Shown here: in pieces, positions 32,364 to 40,888 of the stretch | Layout of the letters: every line of letters begins with the position of its first letter | Position numbering within the stretch: the stretch's first letter is position 1 | NCBI RefSeq assembly: GCF_001761385.1 | Contig: NZ_CP017476.1 | Location: 609,501 to 673,500, forward strand | DNA length: 64,000 bases | Origin: Hydrogenophaga crassostreae | GTDB lineage: Bacteria > Pseudomonadota > Gammaproteobacteria > Burkholderiales > Burkholderiaceae_C | Direction: 5' to 3' | Made by a program: the position numbers and the translations under genes | The notes under the pieces: model-generated | Database searches by the model: none | The model's input: the letters and a program-made list of their open reading frames with translations, nothing else | What the model was told of the DNA's origin: nothing

Positions 32364-32735
32364 AAGATCTTCCTTTGCATTTGATTAAAACAAAACAATC
32401 AATTAATAAAAATGATTTCAAAAAAAGAGAGTTCTTTAGATTTCTCTTTTTCCAAATTTAACGACATGCAGCATGCCGGTCATCCCCTTTGTTGGGGAAG
32501 TTCGAGAACGATCGACCCAACCTTTTGATTCATCCCATATGAAGTGAGGCGGTTTGCAGGGTCTGCGCCACCCATAGGTTTGGGCTGCCGCTGGGTCCGG
32601 TGGTGGCAGGGCCACTTGTCCCGGTTGCTGGGAAGTTCGCGATGGGCGCCCCGGTCTTCCGGTAAACTGAATCACGCTGCGCCTGTTCTGGTGCGTTTTG
32701 TTCTTCTGGAAGTCTTAACTCAGCGCTCCAAACCC
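32364..32735. other. Intergenic region with AT-rich patch, no gene seen
   Basis: A 372-bp divergent intergenic stretch. The part nearest the comEA-like gene (about 32370-32465) is much richer in A+T than the surrounding chromosome and contains a 9-bp perfect inverted repeat, AAAAAGAGA / TCTCTTTTT at 32422-32430 and 32443-32451. The rest is ordinary GC-rich leader sequence. A 79-codon frame on the minus strand has low-complexity composition and is not credible. Promoters of both flanking transcripts must lie here. Confidence 0.5.
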
Positions 32736-33716
32736 ATGTTGGCTTTTGTGTTCAGTCGTTTGGCCCAGGCAGTGCTCGTGATGGTCAGCGTGGCCTTTAT
32801 TGCTTTCATGTTGTTTCAACATGTCGGTGATCCTGTGGTGTTCCTTCTCGGCCAAGACGCAACACCCGATCAGATTCGCCAGATGCGTTCTGACCTGGGT
32901 CTGGATCGGTCTTTCGTGTTCCAGTTTTGGCATTTCCTGGTGAACGCCGTTCAAGGCGAGTTCGGGCTCAGCCTTCGACAGGGTGCAAAAGTCTCGCGTT
33001 TGATCGCCGAGCGACTTCCCGCCACCTTGGAACTGGCCATGGTTGCCGCCGTTTTGGCCATGGTTGTCGGGGTGCCGATGGGCGTCTATGCCGCACTCAA
33101 GAAGGGCAGCGCCATCAGTCAGCTCTTCATGGCGGTATCTTTGCTTGGGGTGTCGCTGCCTACTTTCCTGATTGGTATTCTGCTGATACTGGTTTTCTCG
33201 GTGAACCTGGGCTGGTTTCCCAGCTTTGGGCGGGGCGATTTGGTTCAGGTGGGTTGGTGGACATCCGGGTTGCTCACGCCCAATGGGTGGCTACATGTGA
33301 CCCTGCCAGCGATCACGCTGGCCATTTTTCAGCTCACCTTGATCATGCGGCTGGTCAGGGCCGAAATGCTGGAGGTCTTGCGCACCGACTACATCAAGTT
33401 CGCCCGCGCCAGAGGCTTGAGCAACCGGGCGGTTCACTTTCGCCATGCACTAAAAAATACCTTGGTCCCCGTCATGACGATCACCGGCCTGCAGCTGGGC
33501 GGGCTCATTGCCTTCGCCATCATCACGGAAACGGTGTTCCAGTGGCCGGGCATGGGTCTGCTGTTTATACAGGCGGTAACGTTTGCCGATATTCCTGTCA
33601 TGGCCGCCTATCTTTGCTTGATCGCGTTGATCTTTGTGTTGATCAACCTGGTGGTTGATTTGCTGTACTTTGCTGTGGATCCACGACTTCGCATGGACAA
33701 AGCAGGAGGGCATTGA
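32736..33716 (+). CDS. Peptide-type ABC transporter permease (DppB-like)
   Basis: A 326-residue inner-membrane permease with about six helices and the family motif ALKNTLVPVMTITGLQLGGLI near 250-275 (EAA-type loop contacting the ATPase). The N-terminus MLAFVFSRLAQAVLVMVSVAF is typical of DppB/OppB. First gene of a probable six-gene importer operon; the amidohydrolase begins 3 bp after its stop. The ATG at 32736 was chosen by homology; its ribosome-binding site is weak. Confidence 0.93.
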   Translation: MLAFVFSRLAQAVLVMVSVAFIAFMLFQHVGDPVVFLLGQDATPDQIRQMRSDLGLDRSFVFQFWHFLVNAVQGEFGLSLRQGAKVSRLIAERLPATLELAMVAAVLAMVVGVPMGVYAALKKGSAISQLFMAVSLLGVSLPTFLIGILLILVFSVNLGWFPSFGRGDLVQVGWWTSGLLTPNGWLHVTLPAITLAIFQLTLIMRLVRAEMLEVLRTDYIKFARARGLSNRAVHFRHALKNTLVPVMTITGLQLGGLIAFAIITETVFQWPGMGLLFIQAVTFADIPVMAAYLCLIALIFVLINLVVDLLYFAVDPRLRMDKAGGH

Positions 33717-33719
33717 GCG

Positions 33720-34961
33720 ATGACTGCAAATGCTTTGTTGCCATCCCGAATCAAGGCCCATGGCCGCGCCTTTGCACACATCGCCGCCTACCACCCCGAA
33801 CTGACCGCCCTGAGGCGCGATCTGCATGCTCACCCGGAAATTGGCTTTGAAGAGCACTACACGGCCAGACGGGTGGTGGAGTCTCTGAAGGTGTGTGGGG
33901 CGGATGAAATTCACACCGGCATAGGCAAGACAGGCGTTGTAGCCGTTATCCATGGCCGCAAGACCCAGAGTGGAAAAATGATTGGTCTGCGCGCCGATAT
34001 GGATGCGCTGCCCATGACCGAGCACAACGATTTCGCCTGGAAATCTGGCACGCCGGGGATGATGCACGGCTGCGGCCATGATGGGCACACCGCCATGCTG
34101 GTGGGTGCTGCACGGTACCTGGCCGAAACCCGCCGCTTTGACGGCTCGGCTATCTTGATCTTTCAGCCGGGCGAAGAGGGATTCGCTGGTGCCAAGGCCA
34201 TGATCGAAGACGGCCTGTTCGAGCGCTTTCCTGTGCAGTCGGTTTTTGCAATGCACAACTGGCCTCAGATGCGTCCGGGCATGGTGGGCATCAACCCCGG
34301 GCCCATGATGGCGGCTGCCGACCGCATCACCATCGAGATCACAGGCCAGGGTGGGCATGGTGCACACCCTTACCAAACCGTGGACCCGGTTTTGGTGGCT
34401 GCGCACATCATCACAGCGGTGCAAAGCATCGTATCGCGCAATGTGCGCGCCGTGGACAGCGCTGTCATCAGCATGTGTGCCATGAAGGCCGGCGACCTGG
34501 GCGCATTCAGTGTGATGCCGGGTACGGCGACGCTGGTTGGCACGGTGCGTACCTTCAGTTCACAGGTGCAAGACATGGTGGAACGCCGTTTGCGCGAAGT
34601 GTGTTCGGGCGTGGCGCTGGGCTTTGGTGCGACGGCCCATGTGAACTACGAGCGGATCTACCCGGCCACCATCAACACGTTGAATGAAGCCCACCTCGCG
34701 GCAGACGTGGCGCAGGGCCTTGTCGGGCGCGACCACCTGGATCGAAACCTTGACCCGAGCATGGGTGCCGAAGACTTCTCCTTCATGCTGCAAGTCAAGC
34801 CCGGTGCCTACTTGCGTCTGGGGCAGGGCGCCGACAATGGCGTGGGCAGTTGTGTCTTGCACAATAGCCGATACGACTTTAATGATGAGGTGCTGCCTCT
34901 GGGGGCAGCCTTGCATGCCAGCTTGATTGAGCAGGGCTTGCCTTTGAGCGAAGATATCTAG
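33720..34961 (+). CDS. M20-family amidohydrolase (N-acyl-amino-acid or hippurate hydrolase-like)
   Basis: A 413-residue cytoplasmic metallo-amidohydrolase. Metal-site motifs are DLHAHPEIGFEE, ADMDALP, GCGHDGHTAML, the catalytic pair GEEG, and GAEDFSFM near the C-terminus. The dimerisation domain lies about 200-320. It belongs to the aminoacylase/hippuricase/IAA-amino-acid hydrolase group. AGGAGG overlapping the end of the permease precedes its ATG. Its place inside a peptide-importer operon suggests it cleaves the imported compound, probably an N-acylated amino acid or short peptide (inference). Confidence 0.92.
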   Translation: MTANALLPSRIKAHGRAFAHIAAYHPELTALRRDLHAHPEIGFEEHYTARRVVESLKVCGADEIHTGIGKTGVVAVIHGRKTQSGKMIGLRADMDALPMTEHNDFAWKSGTPGMMHGCGHDGHTAMLVGAARYLAETRRFDGSAILIFQPGEEGFAGAKAMIEDGLFERFPVQSVFAMHNWPQMRPGMVGINPGPMMAAADRITIEITGQGGHGAHPYQTVDPVLVAAHIITAVQSIVSRNVRAVDSAVISMCAMKAGDLGAFSVMPGTATLVGTVRTFSSQVQDMVERRLREVCSGVALGFGATAHVNYERIYPATINTLNEAHLAADVAQGLVGRDHLDRNLDPSMGAEDFSFMLQVKPGAYLRLGQGADNGVGSCVLHNSRYDFNDEVLPLGAALHASLIEQGLPLSEDI

Positions 34962-34999
34962 ATCGTGGTCAATCCGGAATTTCAACGAAGGAGCAAAAG

Positions 35000-36580
35000 A
35001 TGAAGATGGTCATATCCAAACTGGGCACCGCCGTGGCGTCAGCCGCACTGATGACTGCAGGACTTTCGTACGCTCAAACTGTGCGCATCGGTAACCAGGG
35101 CGACGCCTTGTCCATGGACCCTCATTCGCTCAATGAGACCACTCAGCTCAGCGTCACGGGCAATGTCTATGAGCCTTTGGTGGCACGGGACGGCAAGCTC
35201 AATCTCACACCCGCCCTGGCCACCAGCTGGAAACAGGTGTCACCCACGGTCTGGCGCTTCGAATTGCGCAAAGGCGTGAAATTCCACGATGGCACGCCGT
35301 TTACCGCTGACGATGTGATCTTCAGTTTCGCCCGTGGCTCGGGCGATGGCTCGGACATGAAGTCTTACACCAACGACATCAAGGAAGTGCGCAAGGTCAA
35401 CGACTTTGCGGTTGACTTTGAGACCAAGGCACCGTTCCCGATCTTGCCCGACGTGTTCTCGTTCTTCTACATCATGAGCAAGGACTGGTCGGAGAAAAAC
35501 GGTGCGACCAAGCCGGTGGACCGCCGCAAAGGCATCGAGAACACCGCGTCGTTCAAAGCGAATGGCACGGGGCCATACCGTTTGCGCGAGCGCCAGCCCA
35601 ACGTGAAGACTTCGTTTGTGCGCAACGGCAGCTACTGGGGAAAAATTGAAGGCAACGTGATCAATGTGGAATTCACGCCGATTGGCAACGATGCGACTCG
35701 CGTGGCCGCCTTGCTGTCCGGGCAGGTGGATGTGATTGAGCCGGTGCCGCTGCAGGATGTGCCGCGCATCACGGCCAGCGGCAAAGCACGGGTGCTGCAA
35801 GGCCCTGAGCTGCGCACCATTTTTCTGGGTATGGACCAGAAGCGCGACGAGCTGTTGTATTCCAGTGTGAAGGGCAAAAACCCCTTCAAAGACAAGCGCG
35901 TGCGCCAGGCGTTCTATCAGGCCATCGATATTGACGGTATTCAGAAAACAGTGATGCGTGGCGCTTCCCGGCCCACTGCGCTGATGGTAGGCCCTGGCAT
36001 CAATGGCTTTGATGCCACCATGGACAAGCGTTTGCCATATGACACCGCCGCTGCCAAAGCGCTGTTGACAGAAGCGGGGTACCCCAATGGCTTTGAAGTG
36101 GGAATGAATTGCCCCAATGACCGGTATGTGAACGACAGCAATATCTGCCAAGCCGTGGCCGCCGGTTTGGCGCGTATCGGTGTGAAGGTCAACCTGCAGG
36201 CTGAAACCAAAGGCACCTACTTCCCCAAAGTACTCAAGCGCGACACCAGCTTTTACATGCTGGGCTGGACACCCAGCACCTACGATTCCCACAACGCCTT
36301 GAACGCCCTGATGCGCTGCGTGGATGACAAGGGGGCTGGCCAGTTCAACCTGGGCGCCTACTGCAACCCGAAGCTCGATGAGCTGATTCTGCAAATCCAG
36401 TCGGAGACCGACAAAGCCAAGCGTGACGGACTGATCAAGGACGCCTTCGCAATGCACGCCGCCGACATTGGCCATTTGCCGCTTCATCAGCAGGCGCTCG
36501 CCTGGGGTGTGGCCAACAACGTGGAGTTGGTGCAAATGGCCGACAACGTCATGCCGTTCCGCTACATCAGCGTCAAGTAA
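35000..36580 (+). CDS. Periplasmic solute-binding protein of peptide ABC transporter (SBP_bac_5)
   Basis: A 526-residue binding protein of the DppA/OppA family. The signal peptide is about 1-25 (cleavage after SYA). Then LSMDPHSLNETTQL, PALATSWKQVSPTVWRFELRKGVKFHDG and TADDVIFSFAR, all standard landmarks of family 5. AAGGAG precedes the ATG. It delivers substrate to the permeases on either side. Substrate unknown; the adjoining amidohydrolase points to acylated amino acids or peptides. Confidence 0.93.
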   Translation: MKMVISKLGTAVASAALMTAGLSYAQTVRIGNQGDALSMDPHSLNETTQLSVTGNVYEPLVARDGKLNLTPALATSWKQVSPTVWRFELRKGVKFHDGTPFTADDVIFSFARGSGDGSDMKSYTNDIKEVRKVNDFAVDFETKAPFPILPDVFSFFYIMSKDWSEKNGATKPVDRRKGIENTASFKANGTGPYRLRERQPNVKTSFVRNGSYWGKIEGNVINVEFTPIGNDATRVAALLSGQVDVIEPVPLQDVPRITASGKARVLQGPELRTIFLGMDQKRDELLYSSVKGKNPFKDKRVRQAFYQAIDIDGIQKTVMRGASRPTALMVGPGINGFDATMDKRLPYDTAAAKALLTEAGYPNGFEVGMNCPNDRYVNDSNICQAVAAGLARIGVKVNLQAETKGTYFPKVLKRDTSFYMLGWTPSTYDSHNALNALMRCVDDKGAGQFNLGAYCNPKLDELILQIQSETDKAKRDGLIKDAFAMHAADIGHLPLHQQALAWGVANNVELVQMADNVMPFRYISVK

Positions 36581-36647
36581 CACCAAACGTGAACTCGCTT
36601 GTTCGTCCTTCAAAAGGCGGGCATGGCGGGGCTGCGCATAACGGGTA

Positions 36648-37565
36648 TTGCCCTTGATCGCCTCTTTCAAACGCTGGGCCGACAGCGACGTGGGTCACAG
36701 CTTTTTGTCGTCTCCTGCCGCGATGCTGGCGGCTTTTGTTGCCCTGGTCTGTGTGTTTTGCTCGGCCTTTGCCCCCTGGGTCGCACCGCACAACCCGTTT
36801 GATCTGGCGACGCTGGAGCTGGGCAACGCACTGCTTCCTCCGGCCTGGAGCCCGGGCGGCAACGCTTCGTTTCTGCTGGGTACCGACGATCAGGGGCGCG
36901 ACATTTTGTCGGCCCTGATGTACGGCGCCCGTATCTCCTTGGCTGTGGGCCTGGCTTCGGTGCTGCTGTCCGTGGCGGTTGGCGTGGCGCTCGGATTGCT
37001 GGCGGGTTTCCTTGGGGGCTGGGTCGATGGTTTTCTGATGCGGCTTTGCGATGTGATGTTGTCCTTCCCCGCCATCCTGGTCGCGCTGCTGATTGCCGGG
37101 GTGGGACGGGCCATGTTTCCCGGGGCACACGATGCCCTGGCATTTGGCGTATTGATTCTGTCGATTTCGTTGACGGGTTGGGTGCAGTACGCACGCACGG
37201 TGCGGGGTTCCACGCTGGTTGAACGCAACAAGGAATATGTGCAGGCGGCACGCGTGATTGGCGTATCGCCGATGCGCATCATGCGCCGCCATGTGCTGCC
37301 CAATGTTCTGGGCCCGGTCTTGGTCTTGGCCACGATTCAGGTCGCCACGGCCATCATTACGGAGGCAACTTTGTCTTTTCTTGGCGTGGGAGCACCCCCG
37401 ACGGCCCCCTCATTGGGCACCCTGATCCGCGTGGGCAACGACTACCTTTTTTCCGGCGAATGGTGGATCACGGTTTTTCCGGGCGCGGTGCTGGTGGTGA
37501 TCGCTTTCAGCGTGAACTTGCTGGGCGACTGGTTGCGCGATGCCCTTAACCCGCGCTTGCGCTAG
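36648..37565 (+). CDS. Peptide-type ABC transporter permease (DppC-like)
   Basis: A permease of about 305 residues with the DppC landmarks FLLGTDDQGRDILSALMYGARISL (about 72-96), the EAA loop near RHVLPNVLGPVLV, and GDWLRDALNPRLR at the end. No ATG is available at the right place: an in-frame stop at 36639 limits the N-terminus and the first usable starts are TTG (36648 or 36654) or GTG (36690). The N-terminal cytoplasmic part (SFKRWADS) supports TTG 36648, but the start is uncertain. Confidence 0.9.
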   Translation: MPLIASFKRWADSDVGHSFLSSPAAMLAAFVALVCVFCSAFAPWVAPHNPFDLATLELGNALLPPAWSPGGNASFLLGTDDQGRDILSALMYGARISLAVGLASVLLSVAVGVALGLLAGFLGGWVDGFLMRLCDVMLSFPAILVALLIAGVGRAMFPGAHDALAFGVLILSISLTGWVQYARTVRGSTLVERNKEYVQAARVIGVSPMRIMRRHVLPNVLGPVLVLATIQVATAIITEATLSFLGVGAPPTAPSLGTLIRVGNDYLFSGEWWITVFPGAVLVVIAFSVNLLGDWLRDALNPRLR

Positions 37566-37571
37566 ACCGCC

Positions 37572-38561
37572 ATGAGCCTGCTTCAAGTCAAGGATCTGGT
37601 GGTCGAATTCCCCCACCGTCGGGGCACCTTGCGCGCGCTGGACGGCATTTCATTCGACATAGCGCCGGGCGAAATCCTGGGGGTGGTGGGTGAGTCGGGT
37701 GCGGGCAAGTCGCTCACAGGCGCCGCGATCATCGGTTTGCTGGAACCACCGGGGCGTATCGCGTCGGGAGAGGTGTGGTTGCATGGGGCGCGCATTGACA
37801 ACCTCACTCCCGAGGCCATGCGCAGGGTTCGGGGGCGAAAGATCGGGGCCGTTTTTCAGGACCCGCTGACCTCATTGAATCCCCTGTTCTCAGTCGGCCA
37901 GCAACTGGTCGAAACCATCATCACCCACCTGCCACTGTCGCCAGCCCAGGCCCGCGAACGGGCGATTCAGTTGTTGGGTGATACGGGTATTCCGGCGCCC
38001 GAGCAGCGCATTGACCATTTCCCTCATCAGTTCTCTGGCGGCATGCGGCAACGTGTGGTCATTGCGCTGGCCCTGGCTGCAGAGCCGCAACTCATCGTGG
38101 CCGACGAGCCCACCACCGCGCTTGACGTATCGATTCAGGCGCAGATCATCAATCTGTTGAAAAGCATTTGCAAACAGCGCGGCGCTGCGGTGATGCTGAT
38201 CACACATGACATGGGCGTGATCGCCGAAACCTGTGACCGGGTGGCGGTGATGTATGCCGGACGGGTTGCGGAAATTGGCCCGGTGCACGAGGTGATCAAC
38301 CACCCGGCCCATCCCTATACCGCCGGATTGATGGCCTGCATTCCAGATATGAGCGAAGACCGCGACTTGCTGCATCAGATCGATGGCGCGATGCCGCGAC
38401 TGAACGCAATCCCCTCAGGATGTGCGTTCAACCCGCGTTGTGACCGCGTCTTTGATCGCTGCCTCCACGATCGACCTGAACTACAGGGTGCGGGGCCTAC
38501 CCGTGCCGCCTGCTGGCTCCATGCCGGTGCGTCAGCGTCGGTGCCAGGAGTGACACCATGA
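37572..38561 (+). CDS. Peptide ABC transporter ATPase (DppD-like)
   Basis: A 329-residue ATPase: Walker A GESGAGKS, signature FSGGMRQRVVIA, Walker B LIVADEPTTALD, and the C-terminal oligopeptide-transporter domain with cysteines (CAFNPRCDRVFDRC) that can hold an Fe-S cluster in this family. It forms a heterodimer with the next gene, which it overlaps by 4 bp (ATGA). Confidence 0.95.
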   Translation: MSLLQVKDLVVEFPHRRGTLRALDGISFDIAPGEILGVVGESGAGKSLTGAAIIGLLEPPGRIASGEVWLHGARIDNLTPEAMRRVRGRKIGAVFQDPLTSLNPLFSVGQQLVETIITHLPLSPAQARERAIQLLGDTGIPAPEQRIDHFPHQFSGGMRQRVVIALALAAEPQLIVADEPTTALDVSIQAQIINLLKSICKQRGAAVMLITHDMGVIAETCDRVAVMYAGRVAEIGPVHEVINHPAHPYTAGLMACIPDMSEDRDLLHQIDGAMPRLNAIPSGCAFNPRCDRVFDRCLHDRPELQGAGPTRAACWLHAGASASVPGVTP

Positions 38562-39730
38562 GGGCGATCCAAAAAGCCATGCAGCGCCACGCCGAACAAA
38601 GCAGACTGGTTGATGAAGCGGGCTCCCAGGTCACTGAGGGCGCAACATCTGAATCACCGCAGGAGGCGTGCTTCCCCGACGAGCTTCAGGGGGCAGGCTC
38701 GGTGGCTGCTGTGAAGGCCGTGCCAGACCCAGCGCCTCTGGTGAGGGCAACCGATTTGGCCAAGACATTCGATGTGTCAGGGCCATGGCTCAACCGGATG
38801 CTGGAGCGCCAGCCGCGCCAGTTGCTGCGCGCGGTGGACGGTGTGTCTTTTGATATTCAACGTGGGCAGACGCTGGCCCTCGTGGGCGAGTCGGGTTGCG
38901 GCAAGAGCACGGTGGCCAAGCTGCTGGTGGGGTTGCATGAACCCACCCGCGGCGGCTTTGAGTTTGATGGCGAAGACGCCCATGCCGCGTTCAAGACACC
39001 GGCCGGGCGGCATTTGCGCCGACGCGTGCAGATGATTTTCCAAGACCCCTTCGCGAGCCTCAACCCGCGTTGGACGGTGGAAGACATCGTGGCCGAGCCA
39101 TTGCATGAACATGGCATCGAGACCGATCCCGAGGCCTTGCGCGTTCGCGTAGATGCTTTGCTGATCTCAGTGGGTATGTCGGCACAAGACCGCAAGAAAT
39201 ACCCACACCAGTTTTCAGGCGGTCAGCGCCAGCGCATTTCGATCGCCCGCGCGCTGGCCACGGAACCGGAGTTTCTGGTCTGCGACGAACCGACTTCGGC
39301 ACTGGATGTGAGTGTGCAGGCGCAGGTGCTCAACATCATGAAAACGCTGCAGCGCGAGCGTGGACTGACCTACCTTTTCATCAGTCACAACCTCGCCGTG
39401 GTGCGCCATGTGAGCGACCACGTGGGCGTGATGTACCTTGGTCGGCTGGTGGAGCTGGCGCCCAAACACGACCTGTTCGACAGCCCGCGCCATCCCTACA
39501 CCCGCATGCTGCTGGACGCGATCCCGAAGCTGCACGACACCGGGCGCGCCCGCACGCCGGTCTCGGGCGAGGTGCCCAACCCGCTTAATCCGCCGCAGGG
39601 CTGCGCGTTCAACCCGCGTTGTGAACACGCCAATGAGCGTTGTCGCAATGAACGCCCAGTCTTGCAAATGTTCGGGGGGCCAGGGTGGCTTGTCACGGCG
39701 TGGAAGAGGGGCGCATCTGACGCGCTCTGA
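38558..39730 (+). CDS. Peptide ABC transporter ATPase (DppF-like) with N-terminal extension
   Basis: A 390-residue ATPase: Walker A GESGCGKS near 112-119, signature FSGGQRQRISIA, Walker B FLVCDEPTSALD and a C-terminal cysteine motif CAFNPRCEHANERC. About 60 residues of acidic, low-complexity sequence precede the ATPase domain, which is longer than usual for DppF; the true start could be internal, but the 4-bp coupling with the previous gene supports the first ATG. Last gene of the importer operon. Confidence 0.93.
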   Translation: MRAIQKAMQRHAEQSRLVDEAGSQVTEGATSESPQEACFPDELQGAGSVAAVKAVPDPAPLVRATDLAKTFDVSGPWLNRMLERQPRQLLRAVDGVSFDIQRGQTLALVGESGCGKSTVAKLLVGLHEPTRGGFEFDGEDAHAAFKTPAGRHLRRRVQMIFQDPFASLNPRWTVEDIVAEPLHEHGIETDPEALRVRVDALLISVGMSAQDRKKYPHQFSGGQRQRISIARALATEPEFLVCDEPTSALDVSVQAQVLNIMKTLQRERGLTYLFISHNLAVVRHVSDHVGVMYLGRLVELAPKHDLFDSPRHPYTRMLLDAIPKLHDTGRARTPVSGEVPNPLNPPQGCAFNPRCEHANERCRNERPVLQMFGGPGWLVTAWKRGASDAL

Positions 39731-39870
39731 TGTGAGCGTTGGCGCGGACATTGGGCACTCCCCTCCGCGAATGTCCTCCGGCCCGCTGCGCGGACCTCCT
39801 CCTTGACTTTGCTGCGGGGAGCGCCCAATGCCCTGATGGGCGGGTGGTGCGAGAGTCTCTAACCCTGGGC

Positions 39871-39945
39871 ACCGCGGAACCGGCTTTGCCGGGCCGCCAG
39901 TGCCGTCCCCCTCTGGGGGAAGACGCGCAGCGGCGCAGGGGGATG
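39871..39945. repeat. Dispersed GC-rich repeat element
   Basis: Contains ACCGCGGAACCGGCTTTGCC, GGGCCGCCAGTGCCG, CCCCCTCTGGGGG and GCGCAGCGGCGCAGGGGG. It is a relative of the elements at 13084-13264. It sits in the 239-bp convergent gap between the importer operon and hexR, where a terminator would be expected; the rest of the gap shows no gene. Confidence 0.65.
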
Positions 39946-39969
39946 CTTGTCAGTGCGCAATGCGCACAG

Positions 39970-40818
39970 TCAAGCGTATCGCTTACTCCTCAAGTTGTTC
40001 TTCATCTCCTTGAGCAACGGCTGCAACTTCGTGCCGCCAATGCGCAAAGCCAGGCAGGTCGCGACCACATCGATCACCATCAAGTGCATCAACCGCGAGG
40101 TCATGGGGCTGTAGCGGTCGTAGCCTTCGGGGTGGTCGGCCGACAAATGGATGTGGCCGGCGGTGGCCAGGGGCGAGCCGCTGGCGGTGATGACGATGAC
40201 CGTTGCGCCGTGTTTGCGGGCGATATCGGCGGCGTCCATCAAATCGCGCGTGCGACCTGAGTTGGACACGATGACCAGGCAGTCTCCCGGGCCCAGCATG
40301 GAGGCGCTCATCACCTGCATATGGCCGTCGCTGTAGGCGATGGCGTTGATGCCCAGGCGGAAGAACTTGTGTTGGGCGTCTTGCGCCACGATGCCCGAAT
40401 TGCCGGCGCCGTAAAACTCGATGCGGCCCCGGTTGTTGTAGGTGCTGACGAGGGCGTCGACCGCCTTTTCGATCGCATGGGTGGAGGCATCGTTGCGGTA
40501 CTTCAAGAACGCAGCCACGGTGTTGTCGATCACCTTCACCAACACGTCGCCCACTTTGTCGTCCACGTCCACGCTGCGGTGGATGAAGGGCACGCCTTCG
40601 CTCACCGTGCCTGCGAGCTTGAGCTTGAAGTCTGACAGGCCGTCGTAGCCCATGCTGCGGCAAAACCGAACCACTGTGGGCTTGCTCACATGGGAGCGCT
40701 CGGCGAGCTCCGATACCGGCAAACTGGCAAAGGTGCGGGGGTCGAGCAACACGAGTTTGCCTACCCGCTGTTCGGCAGGCGCCAAGGATGGCAATGAGGC
40801 TTTGATGCGGTCTAACAT
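39970..40818 (-). CDS. hexR: HexR-type transcriptional regulator (RpiR family)
   Basis: A 282-residue regulator: N-terminal RpiR helix-turn-helix (1 to about 77, LAERSHVSKPTVVRFCRSMG) and C-terminal SIS sugar-phosphate-binding domain (about 115-265, GAGNSG and VSNSGRTRDLM). HexR senses 2-keto-3-deoxy-6-phosphogluconate and represses central sugar genes in proteobacteria. It is divergent from tal, and a palindrome lies in the 70-bp region between them, so control of itself and tal is likely. Confidence 0.9.
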   Translation of the reverse strand: MLDRIKASLPSLAPAEQRVGKLVLLDPRTFASLPVSELAERSHVSKPTVVRFCRSMGYDGLSDFKLKLAGTVSEGVPFIHRSVDVDDKVGDVLVKVIDNTVAAFLKYRNDASTHAIEKAVDALVSTYNNRGRIEFYGAGNSGIVAQDAQHKFFRLGINAIAYSDGHMQVMSASMLGPGDCLVIVSNSGRTRDLMDAADIARKHGATVIVITASGSPLATAGHIHLSADHPEGYDRYSPMTSRLMHLMVIDVVATCLALRIGGTKLQPLLKEMKNNLRSKRYA

Positions 40819-40828
40819 GAAAAAGATG

Positions 40829-40841
40829 GTAACTCAGTTAC
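40829..40841. promoter_or_regulatory. Candidate HexR operator GTAAC-TCA-GTTAC
   Basis: A perfect 5-3-5 inverted repeat between hexR and tal. It fits the geometry of known HexR sites (GTAAT-N3-ATTAC arms) with C/G replacing T/A at the inner position. It lies 11 bp before the hexR start and 48 bp before tal. Confidence 0.6.
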
Positions 40842-40888
40842 AGTCGAGGGACATATCTCGGTAACCCTGATTTGAGACAATTGAACCT

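Noticed and set aside
32436..32675. 79-codon minus-strand frame in the AT-rich intergenic region
   Set aside because: Low-complexity start, no ribosome-binding site and no domain.
36623..36647. ATG start for the DppC-like gene
   Set aside because: The ATG at 36623 is in another frame and an in-frame stop at 36639 blocks any earlier start.
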